Shown: positions 7,439 to 16,053, counted from the stretch's first letter. The stretch is 64,000 nucleotides of DNA from CAZFOB01 sp964520325 (GCA_964520325.1 CAZFOB010000004.1:62001-126000), one strand, 5' to 3'. Notes: a model not told the origin generated them from the sequence alone. A program made the numbers and translations.

Positions 7439-8860
7439 ATGGACGTCATGACGAAGAGGGCCGCGTTCTTCGATCTGGACCGAACACTGCTCGGCGACGC
7501 GTCCGGGATCTTGATCATGGACGCCATGAAGGAGCGCGGCATGATCTCCGACCGCGACCTCGCGCTGGCCGACATCGGACGACGGTTCTTCAAGGTCGTT
7601 GGTGAGACGTGGATCGGGATGCAGCTCACCAAGCGCAGCCTCGGACGCATCGCAGGCTGGTCGGCGCAGGACATGCGCGACGCGGCTGCGCGTTCGATCG
7701 ACAAGCTCGACGCCTCCGTCTACCTGGAAGCCCGCGCACTGATCGAGAGGCACAAGGCCGACGGCCACCTCATCGTCATCGCGACGAGCACCGGACGCGA
7801 CATCGTCGAGCCGCTCGCCGAACGTCTCGGCGTCGATCAGCTCATCGCAACGGACTACGAAGAGGACAAACAGGGCGTCTACACCGGAAACATGATCGGC
7901 AAATGGCTGTGGGGGCCGGACAAGGCTGAAGCGGTCACGGCGTTCGCCGATCGCGCAGGCATCGATCTCGACGAGAGCTTCGCCTATTCCGACAGCTACT
8001 TCGACCGGCACATGCTTGAGATCGTCGGCTATCCGCGCGTGGTCAATCCGGACGCGATGATGCGCGCGTACGCGGTGCGGAAGGGCTGGCCCGTTCTCGG
8101 GTTCAAGAACCGCGAAGGTCCACCGCATATCGCGCTCGAGCCGTACGACCTGCTCCGTCCACTCGCGCACCCCTTGATCGCGCCCGTCAACATCGTCGCC
8201 GAAGGACTGCAGCTGATCCCCCGCTCCGGTCCGGTGATCATCGCTGCGAATCACCGGTCATACCTCGACTCGATCGTCCTGACCGGGGTCGGCATGCGAA
8301 GCGGTCGCAAGCTGCGTTACCTCGGGAAGAAAGAGATGTTCGATGCGCCGGTGATCGGTCAGGCGATGTTGCTGCTCGGGCAGATCCAAGTGAACCGGGG
8401 GACCGGGGACCACATGCCGCTACAACAGGCGATCGACGCGCTCAAGCGCGGTGAAGCCATCGGCATCTTCCCCCAGGGAACGATCCCGCGCGGTGAGAAG
8501 TTCTACGACCCACAACTGCGCGGCAGGACCGGTGTCGCCCGCTTGGCGGTCGCGACGGACGTCCCGGTCGTTCCCGTTGCGCTGTGGGACACCGAGAAGG
8601 TCTGGCCGCGCAGCCACCGCACCCCGCGCGTTGCGGAATTGCTTGCGCGACGTCCCGTGTACGCGAAGGTCGGCGAGCCGATGACACTGAAGCTTCCAAC
8701 GGGGCACTCTTCGGAGTCCGCCGCTTTCCACGAGCTCAGCAATGAGGTCATGGAACGCATCTCCGGGCTTCTTCCCGACGGGGTGCGCAACCCGCAGCCA
8801 CCGACTGAAGCGCAGATCAAACTCGCGAGCCCGAACGGAAAACCTACAGCGGACGGTTGA
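7439..8860 (+). CDS. HAD-IB phosphatase fused to 1-acylglycerol-3-phosphate acyltransferase (PlsC domain)
   Basis: 473 residues with two domains. The N-terminal HAD-IB phosphatase has FFDLDRTLL (nucleophile Asp12, Asp14), motif II ATSTGRD and the acidic motif AYSDSYFD. From about residue 240 follows an acyltransferase: NHRSYLDS (His272, Asp277) and FPQGTIPRG, in which the usual FPEGTRS Glu is Gln. Such fusions are common in actinobacteria and probably act in phosphatidate or storage-lipid synthesis at the membrane. ATG 7439 is used; ATG 7448 is equally possible. It ends 17 bases inside the convergent GDPD gene. Confidence 0.92.
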   Translation: MDVMTKRAAFFDLDRTLLGDASGILIMDAMKERGMISDRDLALADIGRRFFKVVGETWIGMQLTKRSLGRIAGWSAQDMRDAAARSIDKLDASVYLEARALIERHKADGHLIVIATSTGRDIVEPLAERLGVDQLIATDYEEDKQGVYTGNMIGKWLWGPDKAEAVTAFADRAGIDLDESFAYSDSYFDRHMLEIVGYPRVVNPDAMMRAYAVRKGWPVLGFKNREGPPHIALEPYDLLRPLAHPLIAPVNIVAEGLQLIPRSGPVIIAANHRSYLDSIVLTGVGMRSGRKLRYLGKKEMFDAPVIGQAMLLLGQIQVNRGTGDHMPLQQAIDALKRGEAIGIFPQGTIPRGEKFYDPQLRGRTGVARLAVATDVPVVPVALWDTEKVWPRSHRTPRVAELLARRPVYAKVGEPMTLKLPTGHSSESAAFHELSNEVMERISGLLPDGVRNPQPPTEAQIKLASPNGKPTADG

Positions 8861-9632
8861 GCGCGGCATAGACGCGCTCGGGGTAGTCGCTCGTGATGCC
8901 GTCGAGGTCCTTGGCGACCGCAGCGTCGATGTGCTCGGGTTCGTTCGTCGTCCACACGTGCACCTGGATGCCATCGGCATGGCAGGCGGCGACGTGCTCG
9001 GCCGAGAGGTCCGGCGTGCCGTGGTAGGGAGCGCTCACGTGATAACCCTTCTCGCGGCACAGGTCGGCGTTCTGTTGGGCAGACAGGCCGGGACGTCCGC
9101 CCGGGAGCATGTGTGCGCTGAGATAGCCGAGCGCGACCTTCTCGTTGCGCTTCTTGATCGCGTCCAGCGTGGGGGCCCAGAAGCAGATGACGACAAGACG
9201 GTCGAGCGGGAACGATGTGCTGTCGAATACGGCGCAGAGAGCTTCGCCGTAGGACTCACCGTCCGGGTCGAAGTGGCGCTGTCCCGGGATGTTCTTCACT
9301 TCGCAGATGACGCGCCAGCCGGCGTCCCGCCCTTCTTCGAGGATGTCCTGTACGCGCACCACCGGCTCGAAGGCCCAGTCGTCGTGGCCCTTCGATGCAT
9401 CGACTTCGCGTAGCTGCTCGGCTGTGTAGTCGGCCACATGGCCGGTGCCGCTGGTCGTGCGGTCGAGCGTGTCGTCGTGGATCGCCATGAGCTGGTCGTC
9501 GGCGGAGAATTGCGCGTCGAACTCCATCCAGACGTCCGGGTAGGTGGCGTGGGCGCGGCGGTATGCACCGAGCGTGTTCGCGGGCGCGTGTCCGGACCCA
9601 CCGGCGTGGGCGACGATGATCGGCCGAGTCAT
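8844..9632 (-). CDS. Glycerophosphodiester phosphodiesterase
   Basis: 262 residues of the GDPD TIM-barrel family, hydrolysing glycerophosphodiesters to sn-glycerol 3-phosphate and an alcohol. The N-terminal HAGGSGHAPANTLGAY corresponds to HRG....PENT, with His in the catalytic position; MEFDAQFSADDQLMAIHDDTLDRTT holds the metal-binding Glu/Asp and the second His. No signal peptide, so it is cytoplasmic. ATG 9632 is taken rather than the GTG upstream because the family motif begins directly after it. Its stop lies inside the tail of the lipid acyltransferase gene, a convergent pair with related lipid functions. Confidence 0.92.
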   Translation of the reverse strand: MTRPIIVAHAGGSGHAPANTLGAYRRAHATYPDVWMEFDAQFSADDQLMAIHDDTLDRTTSGTGHVADYTAEQLREVDASKGHDDWAFEPVVRVQDILEEGRDAGWRVICEVKNIPGQRHFDPDGESYGEALCAVFDSTSFPLDRLVVICFWAPTLDAIKKRNEKVALGYLSAHMLPGGRPGLSAQQNADLCREKGYHVSAPYHGTPDLSAEHVAACHADGIQVHVWTTNEPEHIDAAVAKDLDGITSDYPERVYAALNRPL

Positions 9633-9667
9633 GACCGAGAGTCTGCTCGATACCATGCGGTCCTTAC

Positions 9668-9675
9668 AAAGGAGG
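9668..9675 (+). promoter_or_regulatory. Strong Shine-Dalgarno site AAAGGAGG deciding the MaoC start
   Basis: A perfect AAAGGAGG ends 4 bases before ATG 9680 but only one base before the in-frame GTG 9677, so ATG 9680 is the start. It is one of the few full-strength ribosome sites in the window, where many genes seem leaderless. Confidence 0.7.
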
Positions 9676-9679
9676 CGTG

Positions 9680-10123
9680 ATGACTGCGATCGATGACATC
9701 AAGGCGAGAGTCGGTGAAGAGCTGGGCGTGGGCGAATGGGTTGAGGTGACGCAGGAGCGCATAAACCAGTTCGCCGAAGCGACGGGCGACCATCAGTGGA
9801 TCCATGTCGATCCCGAGCGGGCGAAGACCGGGCCATTCGGGGAGACGATCGCGCATGGCTACCTGACGCTCTCGTTGATCCCATCGCTCGGCGGTGGGTC
9901 TCTCGGTGTGCCGGGGACGAAGATGGGCGTCAACTACGGCCTCGATCGCGTTCGCTTCATCGCACCGGTACCGGCCGGCTCGCGCGTCCGCGCGCGGAGA
10001 AAGCTGCTCGATGTCACTGAAGGGGAAGGCTTCGTGCAGCTCAAGACCGAGGTCACGATCGAGATCGAGGGTAAGGACAAGCCGGCCTGTGTCGCCGAGA
10101 CGATCGGTCGGGCGTACCTCTAA
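9680..10123 (+). CDS. MaoC-like (R)-specific enoyl-CoA hydratase
   Basis: 147 residues with the hot-dog fold hydratase signature: FAEATGDHQWIHVDPERAK contains the catalytic Asp and His of the (R)-hydratase motif (D-x4-H), followed by the GETIAHGYLTLSLIP helix. It hydrates trans-2-enoyl-CoA to 3-hydroxyacyl-CoA, fitting the CoA-transferase, acyl-CoA dehydrogenase and CoA ligases nearby. Full-length for a single-domain member. Stands alone between two minus-strand genes, driven by its own start site with AAAGGAGG. Confidence 0.93.
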   Translation: MTAIDDIKARVGEELGVGEWVEVTQERINQFAEATGDHQWIHVDPERAKTGPFGETIAHGYLTLSLIPSLGGGSLGVPGTKMGVNYGLDRVRFIAPVPAGSRVRARRKLLDVTEGEGFVQLKTEVTIEIEGKDKPACVAETIGRAYL

Positions 10124-10139
10124 GCGCGACCGCTGAAGC

Positions 10140-11522
10140 CTATTGGCGGCTCGTTGCCGCGGGATAGCGGACGCAGGCGAATGTCGCGTCGGCTCCGTGG
10201 ATCTGCTGCGCTTCGGCGACGGCGTCCTCGGCGGTGCTGAACGACTCGAAGCCGACATGGCGAGGCACGGACGGGTCCTCGGCCCCCGCGACGAAGATGC
10301 GTCCGGCGTGCTTGAGTCGCTTGAGCGGGAAGGTCGCCATGATCCCGTGGACGCCGTGGAACGCGTTGTTGTTTCGGTACGCGTCGATGAAGTCCTGGCG
10401 TGTTGCGAACTCCTCCTCGAACCGATGCCTGATCTCGTACGGGTCTTTCGTCTCGGGAAGGATGCGTTCCCACACCTCGGGGTAGGACACATGGTGCTGA
10501 CGCTGCCAGTGGTTCTTGCACGGCGTGACGAGGATGACCGTGCAGCCCGGCTTCCCGAACGCTTCGATGACCCCGCCGAGGTAGCCGAGACCGGTCGAGA
10601 TGAGCGTGAGGATCGGGTTGGTGTGTGAGAACGCCGCGTACGGACTGAAGTCGGGGATGCCGTAGATAACGACATCGGTCTTCTCGGCGACGAGGTCTCG
10701 GCGGTTCGACTGGTGCGCGCGCATGATCTCGATGGCTTGCGCGCGTGTGGCGTCGACCGAGCCGCCGAGGACCTGCGAGACGACGATCGGGTTGGCTTGG
10801 ATCGTCTCGAGCTTGAAGATGCGGTTGGCGCCGAGCTGTTTGGTGACGAGCCCGCCCATCTCGTTGAGCATCTCGTGCATCCGATTGCGGTCGTAGGACA
10901 TCGACATGTCGTCGGGGTTGTGGTGGTGACTGATCGACCGATACGTCGACAGTCCGACGCAGATCGATTTCCACCCGCCCTGGAAGCCGCGGAACGTCGA
11001 GCAGTTCAGATAGATGGTGAGGTCGTCGTCCACGACGGCTTTGTTCAGCTCGACGTGGTACCCGTTCTCGGTCGTGCCGAGGTGGACGAGGTTGTCTGCG
11101 TCCTCAGCGTCGTGGCAATACAGACGATCGCCGAACTCCGCGACGAGATCGGCACCGATGAGCTTGGCGAGTTCCTCGTGGGTGTTCTTGCGGTGCAACG
11201 CGTTGGCACAGATGAGCCGGACGTGGCTGCGCGGCACGCCCGCGCTCTCGAGCTCGTCGAGCAGGATCGGGATGGCGGTAGACCACACCGGTGCGTACTG
11301 GCCGACGGTGGCGTCGTCGAAGGCGATGGTGACGTGAGCGCCGGGCTTGACGAGTTCGCGAAGCGGCGGCGAGTCGAGCGGATGTTCGATGGCGCGCCGG
11401 ACTTCGGCCCCCAGATCGTCGCAGCGGGGAAGCGGGACGGCGATGCCGGTGTCGGGTGTGACGGTCGAGTCGGGAAGCTCGACCTCGATCGTCTCGGCTC
11501 CGTAGGCGAGGGCGGTTCGCAC
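10140..11522 (-). CDS. LarA-like nickel-pincer racemase family protein (DUF2088)
   Basis: 460 residues of the lactate racemase (LarA) superfamily. IAFDDATVGQYAP near residue 80, NALHRKNTHEEL (His of the LarA H108 region) and RGFQGGWKSICVGLS, whose Lys matches the residue that carries the nickel-pincer nucleotide in LarA, are all present. The usual His-x4-GxSGGxK reads instead with a phenylalanine-rich start and Q for S, so the substrate may not be lactate; 2-hydroxy acids are the known substrates of the family. No larB/C/E genes in the window. GTG start with TAGATT 7 bases upstream. Confidence 0.88.
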   Translation of the reverse strand: MRTALAYGAETIEVELPDSTVTPDTGIAVPLPRCDDLGAEVRRAIEHPLDSPPLRELVKPGAHVTIAFDDATVGQYAPVWSTAIPILLDELESAGVPRSHVRLICANALHRKNTHEELAKLIGADLVAEFGDRLYCHDAEDADNLVHLGTTENGYHVELNKAVVDDDLTIYLNCSTFRGFQGGWKSICVGLSTYRSISHHHNPDDMSMSYDRNRMHEMLNEMGGLVTKQLGANRIFKLETIQANPIVVSQVLGGSVDATRAQAIEIMRAHQSNRRDLVAEKTDVVIYGIPDFSPYAAFSHTNPILTLISTGLGYLGGVIEAFGKPGCTVILVTPCKNHWQRQHHVSYPEVWERILPETKDPYEIRHRFEEEFATRQDFIDAYRNNNAFHGVHGIMATFPLKRLKHAGRIFVAGAEDPSVPRHVGFESFSTAEDAVAEAQQIHGADATFACVRYPAATSRQ

Positions 11523-11529
11523 GGAACAG

Positions 11530-11535
11530 AATCTA
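11530..11535 (-). promoter_or_regulatory. Putative leaderless -10 (TAGATT) for the LarA-like gene
   Basis: TAGATT on the minus strand, 7 bases before the GTG at 11522; no ribosome site. Confidence 0.5.
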
Positions 11536-11606
11536 GCGCTCTTCGCAGCCCCGACGGCTAGGCGGGGATGCGGGAAGCGACGGGTGTACTACGGCGCGCG
11601 TTCGGG

Positions 11607-12566
11607 CTACTTGATCGCCAGCGCGTTCGGGGGCGACGCGACCCCGGCCTTGAGGTTCAGGGGGGCCGACGTGAAAAGGAAGTCATAGGTGCCGTCCGCC
11701 GCACAGTCGTCGGCGAGTGCGTCGAGGTCGAAGAACTCACCGAGCGGGAGGCCGAGCAGGGGGAGCAGGCGGATGTGCATGAAGATCTCGTCGAGGCGCT
11801 CCGGGTTGGCCAGGATCTCGGGCATGTCATCCGGCGATGCGAACGCGGCCGGTGGCCACACTTCGACGGACGGGTTGTCTACGCCCACGGCAGCGATGTG
11901 CAGGTTCCATAACAGCTTCCAATTGTCCGGGCCGGGACGAAGTCCCACGCACGGATGGCCCGCTTCGTTGAACGCCTTGCGCTGATCCGCATCCTGCGAC
12001 CGGTACCACTCGATCCATCCGGTGCGGATGAGCAACACATCGCCCGTCTCGACCTCGACGCCCTGAGCGTCGAGCGTCGACGTGATGTCGGTGGCCTCGA
12101 TCGGGTCTGAGGTGTTCGGCACCAGCGGACGTCCGACCGATTCGCGCCAGCGCGCGACGTCGGCGAGAACTCCGCGTCCGGCGATGCCGCGCTGGGCCCA
12201 GTAGTGGATGCCGTGGTCCTCGTCGGCAACACCGTTGTAGAAGCCGTGCACCGGGTGCTTGATGTGACGGAAGCCATCCCATTGCGACGACGACTGCGTG
12301 TTCCATCCGGACAGGTGCTCGTCGTGTCCGGCCTCGTTCTGGAGCCACACGACCTCGTGGGTGAACGCCTCGCGTCCGAACAGCGGTGGATCGGGAAGGT
12401 GCATGTCGAAGTTGATCGGGAAGACCGCGCCCTTCTTCACACACCCCGCGCCGCGCTTGGCGCGTTCCGCGGTGAGCAGGTTCAGGGTGCCGAGGACATC
12501 GCCGTCGCCCCACAGTCCCCATGAGCGTCCATCGGGCAGTTCGTCGAATGACGGAAGATCGCTCAC
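11607..12566 (-). CDS. Cyclase/kynurenine-formamidase-like metal hydrolase
   Basis: 319 residues of the cyclase family (PF04199). The metal-binding HxGTHxDxxxH motif appears in variant form: WNTQSSSQWDGFRHIKHP, with Asp and two His conserved but no HxGTH; later residues H in GIHYW and the C-terminal half fit larger cyclase members found in actinobacterial catabolic clusters. It likely hydrolyses an amide or lactone. GTG 12566 overlaps the stop of the acyl-CoA dehydrogenase as GTGA, so the two are translationally coupled and probably share a pathway. Longer upstream frames are shadows. Confidence 0.85.
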   Translation of the reverse strand: MSDLPSFDELPDGRSWGLWGDGDVLGTLNLLTAERAKRGAGCVKKGAVFPINFDMHLPDPPLFGREAFTHEVVWLQNEAGHDEHLSGWNTQSSSQWDGFRHIKHPVHGFYNGVADEDHGIHYWAQRGIAGRGVLADVARWRESVGRPLVPNTSDPIEATDITSTLDAQGVEVETGDVLLIRTGWIEWYRSQDADQRKAFNEAGHPCVGLRPGPDNWKLLWNLHIAAVGVDNPSVEVWPPAAFASPDDMPEILANPERLDEIFMHIRLLPLLGLPLGEFFDLDALADDCAADGTYDFLFTSAPLNLKAGVASPPNALAIK

Positions 12567-13828
12567 GCGTTCTGGTGGACCCGCGCCTTCGCTTCGCGGA
12601 ACGGCATGTCCTTGTCGACCTGCGGCTCCTTCGGCAGACCGAGCACGCGCTCGCCGATGATGTTCTTCATGATCTCGTCGGTCCCACCGGCGAGGTGGAT
12701 TCCCGGGGCGGTGAGCCATGCGTTCGCCCACGCGCCGCCGTCCGGCGCTTCGTCGCCGAGCAGCACGCTCGATAGCCCCAGGATCTTCGAAGAGATATCA
12801 CCCAACTCAGTCGCTAGGCGAGTGCCGACGAGCTTCATCGCCGACCCTTCCGGTCCCGGGATGCCGCCTTTCGCGATCTTCGTAAGCGACCGGTATCCGG
12901 TCAGCGCGAGCAGCCGCCCGTGGATGTACGCCTTGGCGAGGTCTTGACGGATCGCACCCTCGTCGAACGCTGTGCCCCCATTGTGTGCCGTCTTCTTCGC
13001 CAGCCGAAAGAGCGGAGTGAGCGGACTACCGCTGCCCCCGCCGACACCGATCGCGAAGCGCTCGTTCATCAACGTGGTGAGCGCGACGCGCCAGCCGTCG
13101 TTGACGTCGCCGACGCGCTGGTCGTCTGGGATCTTCACATCGGTAAAGAACACCTCGTTGAATCCGGCCGCGCCGTTGATCTGCTTGAGCGGGCGGCACT
13201 CGACGCCCGGATCCTCCATATCGACGATGAAGCACGTGATCCCGCGGTGCTTCGGCGCATCGAGGTCGGTGCGCGCGATGATCAGCCCCCACTTGGAGAA
13301 GTGCGCGCCGGTCGTCCACACCTTCTGTCCGTTGAGGACCCAGTCGCCCGACGCTGAGTCGCGCTCGGCGCGGCTCTCCAGCGACGCAACATCAGAACCG
13401 GCGTTGGGCTCGCTCCACAGCTGGCACCAGATCTCGGAGCCCCCGAGCATCTTCGGCAGGTACTTCTGCTTCTGGTCCTCGGTGCCGTGCGTCATGATCG
13501 TCGGTCCGATCATGCCGAGGCCGATGGTGTACACCCCAGCCGGGACGTCGTACTGACCCATCTCCTGGCCGAAGACGAACGACTGGAGCGGCGAGGCGTC
13601 CCGGCCCCCGTAAGCCTTGGGCCACGTGATCGCCGCGTAGCCGCCTTCGTAGAGCTTCTTCTGCCAGTCCTTGGACTGCTGGACGAACGCCCCTTCGTCC
13701 TCGTCTTCATCACCCAGGAGGTTCGGGACGGTCTCTTCGCCTTCGGGACGTCGTGTGGCGTTGGCGTCGAGCCACGTTCGTACTTCCTCGCGCCACGTGG
13801 CGTCTTCTGGGGAGTCCTTGAAGTCCAT
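12563..13828 (-). CDS. Acyl-CoA dehydrogenase
   Basis: 421 residues. FAD and substrate motifs are clear: the QLWSEPNAGSDVASLESRAER segment (flavin-binding), VWTTGAHFSKWG, and the C-terminal IHLAGGTDEIMKNIIGERVLGLP of dehydrogenases. The catalytic Glu position lies in the acidic C-terminal half as in ACAD-type FadE proteins of actinobacteria. Oxidises an acyl-CoA to the 2-enoyl-CoA with electrons to ETF. A strong AGGAGG lies 6 bases before ATG 13828. First gene of a coupled pair with the cyclase. Confidence 0.95.
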   Translation of the reverse strand: MDFKDSPEDATWREEVRTWLDANATRRPEGEETVPNLLGDEDEDEGAFVQQSKDWQKKLYEGGYAAITWPKAYGGRDASPLQSFVFGQEMGQYDVPAGVYTIGLGMIGPTIMTHGTEDQKQKYLPKMLGGSEIWCQLWSEPNAGSDVASLESRAERDSASGDWVLNGQKVWTTGAHFSKWGLIIARTDLDAPKHRGITCFIVDMEDPGVECRPLKQINGAAGFNEVFFTDVKIPDDQRVGDVNDGWRVALTTLMNERFAIGVGGGSGSPLTPLFRLAKKTAHNGGTAFDEGAIRQDLAKAYIHGRLLALTGYRSLTKIAKGGIPGPEGSAMKLVGTRLATELGDISSKILGLSSVLLGDEAPDGGAWANAWLTAPGIHLAGGTDEIMKNIIGERVLGLPKEPQVDKDMPFREAKARVHQNA

Positions 13829-13862
13829 GTTGAAGCCTCCTGTCGTTGCCGAGGTCGTCAGC

Positions 13863-14234
13863 CTAGCTCTTCACCACTACCGCCTCGGCCAGACCCTCGA
13901 AGTCAGTGTCCATCGTCACGAGCTTCGCCTCGTATCTCAGGGCCGTTGCGTAGATCAGGGAATCGGCCATCGCGAGACCGAGACGGAGTGAGAGGTCGGC
14001 CGCTTCGAGGGCGAGCGGATCGTCGACGGGGACGATCGTCGCAAGTCGCATGGCCGAGATGGCCTCTACCGCATGCTCCTCGGAGTGGTCGCGCCGGAGG
14101 ACTCGGTACACCTCGTAGACCTGGATCGCGCTCACGACGAGCGCCTTGCGACCTTCGAGGTAGGGCGCGAAGCGATCGGCCAACGGACGGTCGGCGAGGT
14201 ACTCGATCCACCCCGACGAGTCGACGAGGATCAG
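13863..14234 (-). CDS. vapC: VapC toxin, PIN-domain ribonuclease, with CTG start
   Basis: 123 residues of the PIN family, a Mg-dependent endoribonuclease held in check by VapB. All four acidic positions are present: Asp5 (ILVDSSGW), Glu41 (QVYEVY), Asp91 (AMADSLIY) and Asp109 (VTMDTDF). The conserved N-terminal strand with Asp5 is encoded only if translation starts at CTG 14234-14232, which overlaps the vapB stop as CTGA; the first ATG/GTG/TTG in frame (TTG 14183) would remove the strand and Asp5. I therefore assign the CTG, coupled to vapB. Confidence 0.85.
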   Translation of the reverse strand: MILVDSSGWIEYLADRPLADRFAPYLEGRKALVVSAIQVYEVYRVLRRDHSEEHAVEAISAMRLATIVPVDDPLALEAADLSLRLGLAMADSLIYATALRYEAKLVTMDTDFEGLAEAVVVKS

Positions 14235-14440
14235 AGGCGATCCTTCTTCTCGCGCAAGCCGCGCGTCGCGGTTGTTTTCGCGATCCCGCGGAATTCACGT
14301 ATCGGTCGGTCGGGAACGAGGAAGATCACGCCGCCCTTGTCGACCACGGTGAACTTCATCCCGGGGCGCAGCCGCATGCGTTCGCGAGGCTCTCGTGGAA
14401 GCACGAGCTGGAACTTGCTCGAGAGGGTGACGGTGTTCAT
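14231..14440 (-). CDS. vapB: VapB antitoxin, AbrB/SpoVT type
   Basis: 69 residues: an N-terminal swapped-hairpin DNA-binding domain of AbrB type (VTLSSKFQLVLPREPRERMRLRPGMKF) and a short C-terminal tail that should wrap around VapC. It binds its own promoter and neutralises the toxin. The stop overlaps the vapC start by 4 bases. A near-consensus promoter ends 11 bases before the ATG, leaving a leader of only about 4 bases. Confidence 0.88.
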   Translation of the reverse strand: MNTVTLSSKFQLVLPREPRERMRLRPGMKFTVVDKGGVIFLVPDRPIREFRGIAKTTATRGLREKKDRL

Positions 14441-14451
14441 GACCTACGAAA

Positions 14452-14480
14452 AGTGTATCGATATGAAATCAGTAAGTCAA
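14452..14480 (-). promoter_or_regulatory. vapBC promoter: TTGACT-17-TACACT
   Basis: On the minus strand TTGACT (14475-14480) and TACACT (14452-14457) are separated by exactly 17 bases, 5/6 and 4/6 matches to the housekeeping consensus, and end 11 bases before the vapB ATG. The -35 box overlaps the stop codon of the udg gene at 14477. This is the best classical promoter in the window and sits in an AT-richer patch. Confidence 0.65.
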
Positions 14481-15160
14481 CGCCAGCGCCGGACGAGCGC
14501 GAACACGGCGTCGAACATCGGTTCGGTGAGGGTGCCCGTGAAGGTGTTCTGCTGGCTCGGGTGATACGAGCCGAGCAGGACGTACGGCCCGATCCCGACC
14601 TCGCTCAGGTGGCCGAACTTCGGTTTCGGCTTGATCGCGTGACGGCGCTCAGCCAGGACGCGCAGGGCGGCGTCCCACGCGAAAGAGCCGAGGCACACGA
14701 TCACGCGGACTTTCGACAAGATGTCGAGCTCCTGCACCAGATAGGGAAGGCACGTGTCGCGCTCCTCCGTCGTCGGTGTGTTTCCGGGCGGCGCGCAGCG
14801 GACCGCCGCGGCGACGTAGCAATCGGTGAGCTCCAGACCGTCGCCGACGTGGGTGGACGTCGGCTGGTTCGCGTATCCGGCCCGGTGCAAGGCCCGGTAG
14901 AGCCAGTCGCCCGAGCGGTCGCCGGTGAACACGCGTCCGGTGCGATTTCCTCCGTGCGCAGCCGGAGCCAGGCCGAGCACGAGGAGGCGAGCCAATGGGT
15001 CGCCGAAGCCGGTGACGGGTCTGGCCCAGTAGTCCTCTGAGGCGAACGAGGCCCGTTTGACCAGGGCGACCTCAGCTCGCCAGGCCACCAAGCGGGGACA
15101 TCGAACGCAATGGACGACCTGCTCGTTGAGCCGATCGAGAGCGTTGGACACAAAAGCCAT
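14477..15160 (-). CDS. Type-5 uracil-DNA glycosylase (UdgB), Fe-S enzyme
   Basis: 227 residues. The motif GLAPAAHGGNRTGRVFTGDRSG (residues 63-84) with Ala/Ala in place of the catalytic polar residue, and HPSQQNTFTGTLT in motif 3, are diagnostic of family 5 UDG, which removes uracil and deaminated bases from DNA. Cysteines at 18 and 21 plus CYVAAAVRC and the later RDTC region can hold the 4Fe-4S cluster. ATG 15160 is taken; the longer frame upstream crosses a GC-rich repeat. It is divergent from the sortase gene. Confidence 0.93.
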   Translation of the reverse strand: MAFVSNALDRLNEQVVHCVRCPRLVAWRAEVALVKRASFASEDYWARPVTGFGDPLARLLVLGLAPAAHGGNRTGRVFTGDRSGDWLYRALHRAGYANQPTSTHVGDGLELTDCYVAAAVRCAPPGNTPTTEERDTCLPYLVQELDILSKVRVIVCLGSFAWDAALRVLAERRHAIKPKPKFGHLSEVGIGPYVLLGSYHPSQQNTFTGTLTEPMFDAVFALVRRWR

Positions 15161-15183
15161 CCTGGGGCAACCTGAGGTTTCCC

Positions 15184-15232
15184 GGGGTTCGGGGTCTCCC
15201 CGAGTTGGCCGGGGGTTCGGGGTCTCCCCGAG
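15184..15232. repeat. Two direct copies of a GC-rich hairpin unit (28 bp period)
   Basis: A 21-base unit beginning GGGGTTCGGGGTCTCCCC occurs at 15184-15204 and again at 15212-15232. Each unit contains GGGG-TCT-CCCC, able to form a small hairpin. A related unit with GGGGGTTCGGGGG occurs at 41424-41463. The pair lies between the divergent udg and sortase starts. Confidence 0.75.
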
Positions 15233-15252
15233 CTGGATAGGTCTTCCGAAGG

Positions 15253-16053
15253 ATGCGATCCGAAAACCACATGACGAGTCAGCTCGCCGCGCTTGCGGTC
15301 TCCTCGGCCACGATCCTGCTCGGGCTGTGGATGATGACGTTCGGCGTGATTCCCGTGGTCGCCTCGCCGGCCATCGAAAGAGTGCGCGCCGAGGTCGTGG
15401 CGACGCCGACGCCCAAGACCGTTCCCCACATCGCCGTTGCCGCACGCGACCCGTCACCCGAGTGCGCGCAGATGAACAACCCGGGCGGTCGGTTGCGATG
15501 GGGTCCGTCCGGCGCTCCGAACCCGATACCGACCAACGGAGTTGTGAAGCTTCCGTCCATCGGTGTTGAGGCTCCGATCTTCCGAGTGGGCATCGATGCC
15601 GAGAGCAAGATGGTCGTCCCGCGAAATGCGCGCGACGTGGCGTGGCTCGATCGCGGCGGGATCCCCGGCTACACGAACAACGTCGTGCTGGCCGGGCACA
15701 TCGCATACTCACGCGTGGCGGGCTCGTTCTCACGGATCGGCACGCTTCGCGAAGGCGATGTGATCGAGATCAAGATCGGCGCGAAGCATCTGAAATATCG
15801 CGTGGTCTGGAACTGCTTGTTCGGACGCAACACCGACCGAGCCGATCAGATAATGGGATACACCGACGAACCATCGCTCACGTTGATCTCATGCGGAGGC
15901 GGATGGGACGCCGGTGCACGCACGCACTCCGGACGCATCGCCGTCCGCGCCGAACAGATCCTCGAGCCCGGCCCGCTCAAGCTTCGGCGCAAGGCCAGAG
16001 CTCGCGACGGACCGTCGCCGACGCAGCGACCTCTCTTGGATCTGCGGCCGTGA
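15253..16053 (+). CDS. Sortase (class E/F type transpeptidase)
   Basis: 266 residues. A membrane helix (LAALAVSSATILLGLWMMTF, about residues 11-36) anchors the protein; a linker rich in Ala/Pro leads to the sortase beta barrel with catalytic His149 (VLAGHIAYS), Cys214 (LISCGGG) and Arg228 (SGRIAVRA). The substitution of TLxTC by LISC is seen in short actinobacterial sortases. It would attach or cleave LPXTG-like surface proteins, but no substrate is encoded next to it. Start ATG 15253; ATG 15271 is an alternative. Confidence 0.88.
   Translation: MRSENHMTSQLAALAVSSATILLGLWMMTFGVIPVVASPAIERVRAEVVATPTPKTVPHIAVAARDPSPECAQMNNPGGRLRWGPSGAPNPIPTNGVVKLPSIGVEAPIFRVGIDAESKMVVPRNARDVAWLDRGGIPGYTNNVVLAGHIAYSRVAGSFSRIGTLREGDVIEIKIGAKHLKYRVVWNCLFGRNTDRADQIMGYTDEPSLTLISCGGGWDAGARTHSGRIAVRAEQILEPGPLKLRRKARARDGPSPTQRPLLDLRP

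Noticed and set aside
13863..14480. VapBC region as part of a mobile island
   Set aside because: No integrase, transposase or flanking repeats; only the slightly AT-rich promoter is unusual.
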